64,000 nt of DNA, taken from contig NC_065546.1 of the NCBI RefSeq assembly GCF_022605725.1, positions 42,094,227-42,158,226 of the forward strand, in the 5' to 3' direction. Below the pieces are notes generated by a model. The model made no database searches, was not told the DNA's origin, and worked only from the letters and a program-made list of their open reading frames with translations. The DNA is from Anthonomus grandis grandis (lineage: Eukaryota; Arthropoda; Insecta; Coleoptera; Curculionidae). The translations under genes and the position numbers were made by a program. Shown here one piece after another: positions 22,242 through 35,000 of the stretch (positions are counted from its first letter, which is position 1; each line of letters starts with the position of its first letter).

Positions 22242-24457
22242 ATGGATGTCAGATTATCAAATACTTACCAAAACGGCTTGGAGCATCAAAAAACCATTCA
22301 AAATCCATTGAAGACAGCAAAAAAGAATTTGCTTAAGCGGTATTATTATTGCCGCTTTAACACCTCCAAAACTGATCGAAAGAAGGCTCATGCATCGCGA
22401 AACACAAATTGTCCTGCTAAAATTATTGTCTCTGTTAATCGTGTTCCTCCCCAATATTCTCGAGCAAATCAGCCCAACACCATTGCAGAATCCTGGCCAT
22501 GTTTACAAATGATCACAATCATACAATTGACAGCGCGGCTGCTTTATCAAAGAGACCTATTGCAAATGAAACGATTCAAGAAATTCTTCAGTATTTTGAC
22601 AGAGGCCACTCGGTGTCGTCGGCTTACCACCGTTTCTGTTTCTCAAAAATGGAAATATTTGGCAATGATTATCATGAAATGATGTATTATTTTCCAACAA
22701 AAAGTGATTTTTCCAATATATGGAAAAAGTATTTCAAAGAATCATTTGGTGCTCGATCTAGAAAAGACATGCTTGATACGTTGAATAAAAATTTATCCTC
22801 TACTGAAACTTTGTTTAAAATCCAAGAAGTTTTACACCACTACACGGTTTCTCTATGTACACCCATGATGCAAAGAGCAGCCAACTTATTAACTCAAACC
22901 TCTGAAATATTATTTGTGGATGCCACCGGAAATTGTGATGTGGAAAATCACAAGATATTTTTTTTGTAATGCAGTCTTCGGTAGGAGGTATTCGGGTTGG
23001 GTATGTCATCACGACTTCTGAAAAAACTGAAGTGTTTGATGTAGCAGTAAAGAATTTAATAGAAATCATGCCAACGGAAATAAGTCCCTCTGTTATTATA
23101 ACTGACGATGATTTAAAAGAGCGTAAAGTACTTCAGATATATTCGCCAAAGCCAACGTTGCTACTCTGCACATTTCATGTGTTAAAATCGGTTTGGAAAT
23201 GGATTTGTACAGCTAGCAACAACATTAGCTTGAAGATAGGCAAGATGCATACAGATATTTCAGAAATATTTTAATGTCAAATCAAAGCGAGGATCAAGTT
23301 GAATCCAATATCTCAGAATTCTTCGAGAAAACATCCAAGTATCCCAAAAATCAAAATTATGTTAAGAAAATACTTGTTAGAAAAGCTACTTGGTGTCTTT
23401 TCTATAGAAAAAAGTTTCTTACGCGAAGCTCTAATACGAATAATATGGTTGAAGTGATGTTTAAACTATTTAAGGACATCCCTTTAGAAAGAACCAAGGC
23501 TTATAATCTTGTTCAAGTAGTAGATTTTATTACAGGCAATTTTAACGCCTATTATAAACAAAGTTTATTAGATGTAGTGATGAAAAAATTGGATATTAGA
23601 AAATATTTTGCAAATGATAAGAATGTAAACCCCGACAACATAAATGAATTAAATAATTTCCAGTATTCAGTGTTAAGTCTACCAGTACAGAATATTATGT
23701 TGATATGCAAATTTGTACGTGCTCTTGTCCTGAAGGCCATAAAGGAAAATCTGTAAACACCAATCGGCTGTCATTAAAAAATACCACATTACTTTAGCAT
23801 GCAATATATTATCGGATATTCAAAAAACCATTTTATATAAAATAGCTACTGGAATCAGCCCTCCTGAACAGCTACTACAACCATTGCTACTAAAGGACGG
23901 GGAATCCTGCCCTTCAAGAGGAACGAAAGGTAATGATTCTTCATTGAACAGACCCCCAATATCATCTTTGTGTGACCAAAATAGCGATGACGAATTTGAA
24001 CAAAATGATAATGATCACATTGTAGAGGAAGTAAACGCTAGTTATAATTTTGAATGTAAATGGAAACTATTTGCAAAAAAATTCGATTCTGATATTGAAA
24101 AAAATCTAAAGGATGACCCAGAAAACTTTCAAGAAGGAATAAATGCCTTTATGAACAATTTATAATAAGAATATTAAAAGTTCTTCTTCGCTTTTAAGTG
24201 GTTTACATACTGCCTTTAAATCTGTTAGCACAAAAACAAAACGACTAATTCACACTTCTCGTAAAGGTATAAAAATATCGGTTCAACCGACTTCTATTGT
24301 GCGTAGAAAAACAAAATTCACAGGAAGGCGTCGATTCCAGTCAGGAGAAAAATCAAATAGCACCCTTAAACGATACTTGGCTCCTCATAATTTGCAAGAA
24401 TGCGTTAAATACAATAAGCCACAAATACAACTAGGTGCAAGAAAAATTGAAAAATAA
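22242..24457 (+). pseudogene. MULE transposase (FAR1-like finger, MULE nuclease, SWIM), broken
   Basis: One protein in several phases: 22242-22480, 22499-22969, 22969-23274, 23274-23756, 23760-24165 and on to the stop at 24457. The N-terminus has a WRKY/FLYWCH-type finger (YYYCRF.TSKTDRKKAH...NTNCPAK, then NDHNHTI). The nuclease core follows: first Asp in ILFVDATGNCD (near 22910-22940), second Asp in VIITDDDLKER with LLLCTFHVLKSVWKW (about 23095-23200), and the Glu of NNMVEVMFKLFKD (about 23430-23475) with ERTKAYNLVQVVDFI. Next is a SWIM zinc motif (CTCSCPEGHKGKS, then CKH shifted by a one-base deletion near 23750). A basic C-terminal tail, KRYLAPHNL, ends near 24400. Stops at 22967, 23272, 23754 and 24163 make it inactive. 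Confidence 0.85.
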
Positions 24458-25215
24458 AATATGTTATTATTTTTATGTTATTTAAGCATGTAGTTCTAGT
24501 ATTGAAAATTATAAATATTATTTCTGTAAAAAAAGTTTTAGCTCCCAATCATGTGATCAGTTTTACAGTAAACTTTAAAAATATATTTTTCTGTAGTTTT
24601 GTGTGTAGTTTTTTGCAATTTTTTTAGTTTTGGTTAACGCTATGATTTCTTTGTTCGTATCACCACAAATTGTTCACGAGATATTTCTTTAATACCTATA
24701 AAATCTAGAGATATAATGACGCAATACGTTAAACGTGTTCCGTCATGCCATAAAAATGTACTTGACGTATTTATTTATATTTTTTCCCTAAATATAAACT
24801 ATCTAATACCTAAGATACATTTTCTTATTAAATTTACAATAAAAAGGCCAAAAATCTATCGAATTTGTTTACTTATAATACGAATTAATACAAGCTTCAA
24901 ATTTGCAATCACGAATGTTATTTACTAGACGGATTTTGCAAAATCGTATGCTGTTTACGGAAGAGGACACACCAGCGTTCGGGCTAGAACCCATAGATAA
25001 AAGGGGTTTAATTTTTTGAATAATAGGGTTTTTTTTTTTGCTAGAACCGAATCGCGATCATGGACGTCGTTTACAAATACGCGTCCCGGTCTCCCCTACT
25101 CCCCTACTCGAAATGAAATAAAAATTATTACCCATTTCTGTCTGATACGTAATTTTTGTGATAAGATTATCATCTCTCGCAGAGTCCCTCTCTGTATAAC
25201 CACACCAAATTAGCA

Positions 25216-25265
25216 CTATATCGTTGATTGAAAAGGGAATCGCCTCTTCAATCAACGACTATATT
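25216..25265. repeat. Short inverted repeat
   Basis: ATCGTTGATTGAA near 25219 and TTCAATCAACGA near 25247 form a 12-13 bp stem with a ~14 base loop. No associated gene. Lies just outside the MULE. Confidence 0.7.
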
Positions 25266-25922
25266 AATTTGTTCATATTTCTGATTTGATTTGTTGGCTG
25301 CGTAGGTAGGTATTTTGGTTTGAAACTTTTTAATATAGCATAGGTTATAGGTAAACATAAATAAAGAAAATACTTGCCAGAAAAAGTAAAATAAAGATCC
25401 AGGTACTAGGTATGTGTATGTATTTAAAAAAATAAACTTAATTAATGGCGTTTAATTCGATAATTTTTGTTTCCAAATAACGCAGGAAAACGCAAAAAGC
25501 CTTTTCTTGGAGTATCTCCGAAAGCAGTAAGAATTTTTAAAATTTTTAAACCATATTATGAACCTTTAAATTCTATAAACGCTACAAAATTAAAATGAAA
25601 AAAAAAATGATAAAAACAATGAATTAAAAACATAATTTTCGATTTTGCTTGTCTGCCGTCATCTAGCAGCCACTAAAACAACCAATCCATAAAGCTCTAT
25701 AAGCCGATATATTTGTTTGAACTATTTTCCTCTAGATGGCACTACAGTATAGGAAAATTCGAAAAATGTTGGGTGGCTGGTGGGGAAAAACTCCCCACTC
25801 CACATCTGTGACCTTCCGATTCTGAATCATTTTGTTTTCGTTGCTAGGAATCAGCTGTTTTCGCTTTTCGATCGCGTCATTCTCGTTTTTGTGGTTTTTG
25901 GGTTTGTAGAGTGCGCGACGCG
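25266..25922. other. Upstream flank of the GST gene
   Basis: No gene found. The last ~250 bases before the GST start are less AT-rich (TTCGATCGCGTCATTCTCG near 25867) and could hold promoter elements, but no specific site is supported apart from the TATA-like box. Confidence 0.4.
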
Positions 25923-25930
25923 TATAAAAA
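25923..25930 (+). promoter_or_regulatory. Candidate TATA box of the omega GST gene
   Basis: TATAAAAA lies 97 bases upstream of the GST start codon, a plausible distance for a short 5' UTR. Inference from position and sequence only. Confidence 0.4.
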
Positions 25931-26026
25931 TAAATCAATAAACGCCACCGGTCAATAGTTTTTGTTGCTTTAGCCCATATTTTCGTATACTTTTGGAGTC
26001 CAAACCGTATTTTTTGTAAATACAAG

Positions 26027-26051
26027 ATGAACAGTCCGCATTTAGCAAGAG
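26027..26051 (+). CDS. GstO: GST omega exon 1
   Basis: ATG AAC AGT CCG CAT TTA GCA AGA G encodes MNSPHLAR plus one base, followed by donor GTATGA at 26052. It resembles the M-S-x-x-H-L-x-x-G start of other omega GSTs and is in correct phase with exon 2 (G|GT gives Gly9). It lies 14 kb from exon 2, so transcript evidence would be valuable. Confidence 0.8.
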
Positions 26052-29000
26052 GTATGAATAATTAATCCATTTCTTCAATATTACTTAAGTTTTTAAGCCT
26101 AATAACTGTTATCATTTAAATGATTTATTAAAAACGATTGTACATAATGCAAAAACTAGGCATAAAAACTTCAAGTAAGAGATATCAGTAACTAGCTACA
26201 TCTGAAAGGAATTCAATATTGTTGTATTTTGCACCCCACCACTGCCTATTTTTTTTCGTAAATTGATCCCCATAGCTATGTATTGAATTATTAGATCTGA
26301 TAAAAAAATTATAAAGACCATGTTCCTATATTTAAAGTAATTTAATAAACTCATTTAAATTTGTGATAATCATAATCAATTATGATGATGATGATGCCCT
26401 AATGCCGCGAAACGCGTAACCTTTTAATAGACCCTTGAGTTATGAGACTTTGACTTTACTTTCTCCCCCCTTTGGTCATATATTTAAGTCTCTTTGAGAA
26501 TAATAGATGATTATTTTGAATAATCAATTATAATTAAATCATCTTTATAATGAATATCTATTCTGCATGACAAGGTGAAGTGTCAATAGTGAATTAAGGT
26601 TTTATGAACAAATTGATCCTTTATTCAAAAACTTTTTTGCACATTGAGTGATCTTAATCATTGATTCTTGCACTTTTCTAATATGAATGCTAAATAAATA
26701 TAGGTCAATTTTTAGTTTGTAATTAAAAAGTATATAAAATAAGCTAATTTTTAATAATAATAATAGTGATAATAATATTTGTATTCAATAAATTGTATAA
26801 ACTTGTATTCAATGTTGATAAGACTTTTGTTCTGGGCTTTAACTGTAATGTAGAGGGTTTTTTGTTTGATGAGCAGAGCCCACTACATGGTAGGGATTAT
26901 TGTCAATTTCTCGGCCTCTTCATTGATGAGAGTTTAAGGTTTGACAACCACGTTTCGGGCCTCGCTGCTAAACTTTCTTCTGGTTGTTTTGCAGTCAGGG
27001 TTGCCAGGCATGAGTTGGGGGGGTTGTTTGCTCGTTCAGTTTATTTCGCCTTAATAGACTCTCATATGTGTTATGGGTTGCCATTTTGGGGTTTGTGCTC
27101 CAAGGGACTCCTTAACATAATTTTTACTATTCAGCAAAAAGCGTTAAGGTATCTGTGTGGTGTTGGTCTGAGAGTCTCTTGTAAACCTCTTTTTGTAGCT
27201 GGAAGAATTTTAACAGTTTTCTCACTCTTTATATTGGAAACTGCAACACTCATACATAAGTCCGTAAGTCCACCATCCTGCACCAGTCATAATACTCGTC
27301 AAGTGGGCAACTTATCTCTTCCAATCCCCACCTCCTCACTTATGAGAAACTCTCTTATATTTATTAGTCATAAAATATTTAATCATGTTCCTTTTTCGAT
27401 TAGGACTGTTACAGACCTTAAAAAGTTTAGGAGAGAACTAAAGAAATTAATCTTACCAAAAGCTTACTACAGCATTGAAGAGTATTTTAACGACTCATTT
27501 TAATATTTAAAATTAATTACATATCTGTTGATCAGATTTATTTTATTTTATTTTTTTTTTATTATTCTTGTTTTATGTTGGTTCTCGCCTTTTCTTTTCT
27601 TCTTTTTTTGGTTTTTTTCTTTGATCGTATCAAATATGCTTCTATGTACAATCAAAATCTGTATTCTGTTTTTGTCCTGTATCCTGTATAACCAAATAAA
27701 TACTTGTATTATAAATTCTAGGATTAGGAAGCTTTTAGCACAAGTTTGTAAACTTAGCAAATAAAGTATATTTTGACTTTGACTTTGACTAATAGTGAAG
27801 AAATAGTCCATACTTGTAGTCGAGTCGTAGATTAAGGTAAAATAAAAATCCTGCAGTCTCCCTCTACTTATTTATTAAACATTCAGTTATTCAAAACTCG
27901 GGACATGTTTCAGACACAGTGGTGTCCTTCATGTTTTTTTTTTTTAATTTTTATTTTGGTATTTTTAATTTTATTTATACATATCATACTATTCGGTCCT
28001 TGTCACCAACAGAATGTAAACAAATAAATTTAAAAAAATTAATAATAATAAATAGAGGGTTTTTTAAAATAGAATCAAACCCTGGAGCATATATCTAATA
28101 CCAATTTTTGAACCTTTTATCAAAGTATATAGATTTTAACTGTGAAATGTTAGACTGTGCTTTTATCCCATGATAATGGACACCACTGTGTCCGAAACAT
28201 GTCCGGAGTTTTGAATAACTGAATGTTTAATAAATAAGTGGAGGAAGACTGCAGCATTTTCAGTTTACCTTAATGATAATAATGTTTATTAAAAACAATA
28301 CTTACAATACTTACTAACCAGTATAATAAATAAAGACGTGAACATTTAGAAATATTACTGAAGCACACTGAGCACTTGTGAGTTATTTATTGAGTGATAT
28401 GATCCAGTTAAATATCAAATTTAGTTAATTGTCCTTATTGGGTATACAGTCTATAGCCGGGATTAGAAAGGTCATTTCAGAGTACAATATGCAATAGTAA
28501 TACATGTAAGTTGATATTTTAAAAGCCAATTGAAATAAAAGAATTCATTTGATGTAGGTATTTAAGATTTATTAAAATATCCAGTTTTTGGTTTTGCATT
28601 TGAAAGAGTCAAAGCTTTCAATCATTTGAGATTATGTTTGATTAGTCTTGGAGCATAATATTTTAAACTCCTTTGGCCATGAGTTTTACGAGTCATGGTT
28701 GGATATGCCAAGTTGTTTTGCCTAGTAGATATACTTTGGTTAATATTTAACTCTGTCTTGTTTTTCTTTATATATTTAAGGATTTCTAAGCAATAGAGTT
28801 GATGCAAATATGATATGTTACTTTGGGAAAACAGGTTTTCAGTGGGATGGGATAAATTCTATCTCTGCCAAAAATTATTTTAAAAAACCATTTTTGAATT
28901 GATTTTAATTTGTGTATATGGGTTTCAGAAATGCTTCCCCATCCCAAATAACCATAAACTAAATGACTTTCTACAGGGTCTTTCCCCATATATATTGACC

Positions 29001-32000
29001 TCCCCTATACAGGGATTAGGTGAAAAGTAAACAAAAGGAGGATTTAAGGTGGTTTTGGGGTTTTACTTAAAATTTTTGAATCATCAATTCAAATTTTTTT
29101 TTAAATTTGTCAAACAGTGGGCGGCCAGAGGCAGTGGTGCATATAGGTCTCCTAATGGACCCGTCATGCCCTGATTTCAAATATGTAACTTATTTTATCT
29201 TTCATATGTCTCCTATTTGCTGACAATTTAACTGTATAGACAAATTTGGCTCTCCTCTAGATATTGAAATTCTGCAAAATGCCATTAATATAATTTTTTT
29301 CTGGTGTGAATGACATGTCTCTTAACGTTAATAAATTTGGCTTCATGATATTCAGTAGAAAAAGGACTCTGTACCCTGTAGAGTACTTAATTAATAATTC
29401 AAGTCTAAGGCATGTTGATTTAGTAAAGGATCTTGAGTTTGTTAATGTAATATGGTCTCCTAACTATCAAATAAATATCAATAGAATTGAAAATGATCAG
29501 CACAAATTTGTCAAGTTCATGAGATTTATCCTTTCAAGATCAGGTAAACTTCTTTCTACTGAACAGACTATGACATGTCTATCACTTGTCAAGTAGAAGG
29601 GAGTACTATGATGTATGTTTTGCTTTTAAGGTTCTAAATGGTATAACAAGATGTTCTGACTGCCTTTGGCTCTCTTCTCAATCCATGTTCCATCTTACTC
29701 AACCCGAAATCATTCACTTCTCCATGTCCCTTTCTGCTGAACAACATATTGTTTACAGAATCCAGCAAACAGAATTTCTGCAACAGTCAACAAACACACA
29801 GAAAATTCTTCTCTTTGTGCCTTAAGAATTTCAATGCCAGTCAATTGAGTTCTTGTCTGATAAGTAGTGTTTTTGTATTAATTTGGATTCAACTAAGTTT
29901 GTTTAGAATTGGTCTAAAAGAATAGTAACTTATTATAGTTTAAATAGGTTTAATGGCGTTGAAGTTCGAGATAAACATAATGATATGATCTATTTTGTTA
30001 ATTTTTTTTAAAGTCAAAAAAGTATGCATCTGGCAGTGAGAATAATAATAAGCTGCTAGTATGCCTTTCACTAACATGGCATATCCTCTGGCATTTTCAC
30101 CACCGATAATCATTAATTTACTTTTTTGTTGAAAGCTGCAGGTTGGTGTTCCAGTTTGTGGGGTTTTCTCGAAGACTGAGTTGTTCTTTTCTGCTGTATG
30201 TATTTTTGCAATTTGTTGACACAGGTTTTTCACTTCCATTGAGCATGCTTCGTTGGCCTTCTCCTAAGTTTCAATTCTCGTAATCATATTTTTATGTAAC
30301 TCGGCAACTTGCAGCATTGGATACTATGTCCACGAATGCCTATTGACAAGTTACTTCTGCAGGCATCTGCTGCGGTCTTCGTTTCTTTATTTGTGCTTAG
30401 AGGGTCCTCTAAAGTTTGCTCCAGCACCTGTTTTTCGTCATACAACTTAGAATGTTCTTTGTAGTTTGTGAGCTGTTGCCAAGAGAATTGAACGTTAAGC
30501 CTTTCTTTCGTCCAATGAGGTTCCTCCCTGTTGAAGAACCACAGGACTTTCGAAAGACACAGAGATACTTCAGGGTTACAAACCGTTACCAATAACGGTT
30601 TGTTTATATGTAGGCTCATTTAAATCTACACATCATGTTAAATTGATGCAAGAATTTGAAATGTAAAAGCATGACTCTTAATTAACTTCCTCACTTAAAA
30701 ATGTTTATCATTAATTAATTTCATTAAAATTCTTTATGATAATTATTGCCTGTTTAAAATGAATAAATCAACTCAAGAGACCATCAACCATAAAATAAAT
30801 GAAGAAATAATCATTAAAAAAAATGTCTGCTTGTATCACTGGGGGTAATGAACACTGTTAAAATAATGAGATATATATGTGCAAAGTTTTTGAGTAAAAC
30901 ACTTGCCATACTGCTGAGCAATGGTTTCTTAAGTGTTAAAGTAAACCTCAACATTTTCGAAGTCAATAATAGATAATGTTTTTAAGGAATTTCAGAAAAT
31001 ATATCATTCTTCTATTAGATTCTTATAATAATTTTATTTGGTTTAAGGTTTCTTTAATCTTCAAAGTCAAAAATACCTTTATTGTTACGTAACATCATCT
31101 GTTGTTAACAAAGCATTATATAAAACCTTAAAGATAGTTGACAACATAATCTTACAAAAATATAAAAATGTTAACAATTCTTACATATATAGAATATAGA
31201 ACACACCCAAAGAAAGGGTAGTAAGAATTCACATTACGCTGCGCAAAACTCTTCACTGTCAAAAAATTGTATTTAAAAACTCGTCTAGAGAATAAAATGC
31301 TTTAGCAAGCAAAAGTTTCTTTATATTTTTCCTAAAACGTTTTTCACAATTTATTAGCCTTATATAAAGGGGTAGGTGGTTAAAAAGCCTTCTGCCCCGT
31401 ACACAAAAGAGGACTTAATCTGCTCACTTTTTGGGATAGGCAGAGGTAAAGAGAAGGTTGTTCGGAGATTGTAACCCGAGGAGGAGGGCCAAGCTGATGG
31501 CGATATTTTTTGTGGATAAGACAAACAGTTTCTAAAATAAAAAGGCATGGCAATTTCAGGACAGAGTGTTTTAAAAATAATGGCCTACAGGGGCTACGAA
31601 AGGGAGCTGCACACATGTAGCGTATGGCTCTTTTTTGCAAAATAAATAGAGAGCTGAACAAATACTGAGAGCACACACCCCAAAGCACAATACCGTATCT
31701 CAGATGAGACTCAATAAGAGCATGGTAGGCAATTTTGCCCACATCAAGTCCCAGAGAATGTGTTATTACTCTAATAGCATAACAGTTGGATGATAACTTC
31801 CCTATTAAAGAGGAGATATGATTTTCAAATTCTAATTCCTTATCAATCGTCAGGCCCAAAAATTTGCATGTTTCAGAAGGACTTATTGTTTCATTTTGCA
31901 AAGTGACAGTTCCAAGGTTACATTTAAAAGTTAAAATATTAGTTTTAGAAATATTAAAAGTTAATCTATTAGATTCACACCATGACTTTACAAGAATTAA

Positions 32001-35000
32001 ATCTTCATCAACGATATTCCTTAATCTCTTGGTGTCAGTGTCATGCCAAAGTAATGTTGTATCATCCGCAAAGATAGTAAATTTGCCCCTAATTGGAATT
32101 TGAGAGATATCATTGACATATTATAGCAGGAACAATATTGGTCCAGGAACAGAACCCTGGGGTACACCAGCATCCATATCCAGACGGGATGACATATCAT
32201 TGTCAAAGAATACCCTTTGTGTTCTTCCAGATAGATAAGAACGAAACCAGTCGAGAGCAACTCCTCTGAATCCATAGGTTTCTAGCTTCTGCAGCAGTAT
32301 TCTGTGACTTACACAGTCAAACGCCTTAGATAAGTCACAGAACACCGCCGCCGCACTCACCCCAGGGTTCAACCCCATGTACAGACTCTCCAAAAAATTG
32401 AAAATAGCATCAGATGTACCCAGTTTCGTCCGGAATCCAAATTGCTGATGGTTAAGAACATTATGCCGTTTCAGAAATTCCATCATCCTAGTTTTTACCA
32501 ATCTTTCTACAAGCTTGCCAATCGTGGGAAGCAGGGCTATGGGTTTGAAATTTGATGGGTCATCATAGTTTCCACCCTTAAATAATGGTATAATCAAGGC
32601 ATCCTTGAGTAAATGTGGAAAGGACCCACTTGAAAGTGAAACATTTATCACCTCAGCCAAAGAATCAAAGGTTGGTAGCGGTAGCGCTGTTAGGACCTTT
32701 AGTGACAGCCCATCCCATCCAGAGGAGTTCTTATTTTTCATTGAGGATAGAGCTTCCATTATTTCACTAGAATCTGTTGGTCTAAAGAAAAATGTTTCAG
32801 GCACCTTAATTTTGTGTAAGTATGAGCGCGGATCTCTAACAGACTGAGGCAATAATATTGATAGACCCAAAGCAACACCCTGGAAAAAATGATTAAGTGT
32901 TTCGGCCGACACCGTGCTATTAGAAACAGAAGGGTTCCCACGTTCGCCTCGTAAGTCATTAACAATTTTCCAAGACTCTCTAGACTTATTTCTTGATTGG
33001 TTTATTTTACTTGAGTAGTATAAGTTTTTTGCCAATTTCACTGTATCGCGGTAAATTTTGGGATATCAATTAAAGTAGGATATGAATTTGGAGTTGTCCA
33101 GGGCAAACTTTCTTATGGAGTGCAAACACCGAAGATTTTTACCAGAAACTAATAGACCCCTGCTATACCAGGGTCTTCTCCTTTTTTCCCTAATTGTCAC
33201 CATGGGGAAAGTTGACTCAAAAACATCCACTAAAGTTGAATGGAAACTCTCAAAAGGATCACCGTTGTTAAGTATGATACCATTCCAGTCTATTGAATTA
33301 CAACATTCTTTAAACTTACAGAAATTTTTTCTAGTGAACAACCTTCCACACTTTTTTTCTTGAGGTAGACTTTTTTTCACTTAGAAGAAAGGAACATAAT
33401 ACGGCCTCATGATCAGACAACCCGGCATTTACAATTCTACATGCAACCTGCGTTTCACAGAGCGTAGAGCAAACATAATCTAAAAGTGATGCTGAATTAG
33501 CAGTGATGCGAGTAGGTTGGTCAACATGCAAAGTTAAATTAAAAGATTTCAGCACTCTATGTATTGACAAATGATTGTTAGAGTTATTGCAGTCTAAAAA
33601 ATTTACATTAATGTCACCTGTCAATATTAGTGATGCATTTACCGATATTTGGCTTAAAATGTTATATAATTTATCAATAAAACTACTAAAATTACTCGAG
33701 GGTGACCTGTAAAGGCCTAAAATGTACAAATTTAATTCTTTAGAATAAACAATGCAAAATTCAAAAGTTTTTTCTTCCAGGAGATACTCAAACTTGGTTA
33801 TATCAACAAAGTTATATCTTTCTAAAAACTTATTCTCTATTAATATCAAAGTTGCACCATGATTATACTGAGTACGGCAATAGATGGATGCGAGAGCATA
33901 ACTTTCTATAAAAAAAGGTTCACCCTGTTTGAGCCAATGTTCAAAATTTCATCTTTTAATGTGCAATGATGTAGAATATGATTGAAAACACCATGTGATA
34001 AAAAAGTCAGATCTTTAACTTATAAAAATTACCCTTGAGGAAATAAAACCTTCTGAAACAAGTAAATAGTTTTTAAATAGTAACCAGAAATTTTATTTCA
34101 TGTTAAATCAAATTTTTTTTAAAAATTGCTATTCAAAAATAAATGTTGCCAAATAGATGCTTAAGAATTTATATTAAAAGATATTGACCAGATATATGTT
34201 GATAAGAGACCTATAGAGAAAAAACATCTCGTTGGCACTGCTGAGGAGATGATCTCTGCTCTTCCCACTGCATATGGATGTTTCTTTGATTATCTAGTGC
34301 AGCTCCTATAAGGAATGATCTACATTTCATCTTTGGAACTCCAGCTTTAGTTGATCGGAGGAGCATTATTAATTCTACGAAGAACTAAAGACGTTTTTGA
34401 CTTAAAAACATAAAAACAATGAAAAATAATACAATTTATCCAATAATCAATATTATTAGCTTGTGCACTACTGCATGTACTTTATACTACCAAGTGTTCC
34501 GAAGATGGCGATTCAAATATGTGCCATGTACAAGAACAAGGGCTGTAGAAGTGAACACATATTCTGCAGGCGTATATCAATACTTCCTATTTTTTCTAAA
34601 TTTTATGAAAATGTACTGAAGAACTTTTAAAGAATAGTTTGAAGCAAATCGGCTATTTATTCAAAATCATTGTGGTATTCGCAATGATCTACCACTGTTG
34701 CTACAAGTTCACACGCAGCTCACATTCTTGGAGCGTAATTCAAATACTGTTTCCTAATTTTCTGACGTAACAAAGGAATTTGACTGTGTCTCCCATCTTT
34801 TACATTAAATCATAATTTTGCAAGAGTAACTTTTTTTTCCAAATCAAATGGAGAATCTAACAGTTGACTTCTTATAAAAAATATTTTATCACCTCGCAGA
34901 TTTGAGACAAAAAAGGACCAAGTTTCTCCGTATGTTACGCCAGTGGCAATTTTTTTTTAAATTGGCTTCATCAGTAATTGACAATTCACTACAATAATCT

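Larger units (their letters stand above)
21288..25082 (+). mobile_element. Mutator-like element (MULE), 3795 bp, 9-bp TSD
   Basis: Both ends read GC(A/G)TATTTGTAAACGACGTCC inward, and the inverted repeat continues with ATCGCGATTCGGTTCTAGC and further blocks for over 100 bases. Immediately outside, GTCCCGGTC occurs at 21279-21287 and 25083-25091, a perfect 9-bp target duplication, as expected for Mutator-like elements. The inside encodes a MULE transposase with FAR1/FLYWCH-like and SWIM zinc-binding motifs. Confidence 0.92.

Noticed and set aside
22257..22454. Minus-strand frame in the MULE
   Set aside because: Antisense shadow of the transposase N-terminal finger.
34419..34619. 66-codon frame in GST intron 1
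   Set aside because: No motif, no splice context, AT-biased composition.
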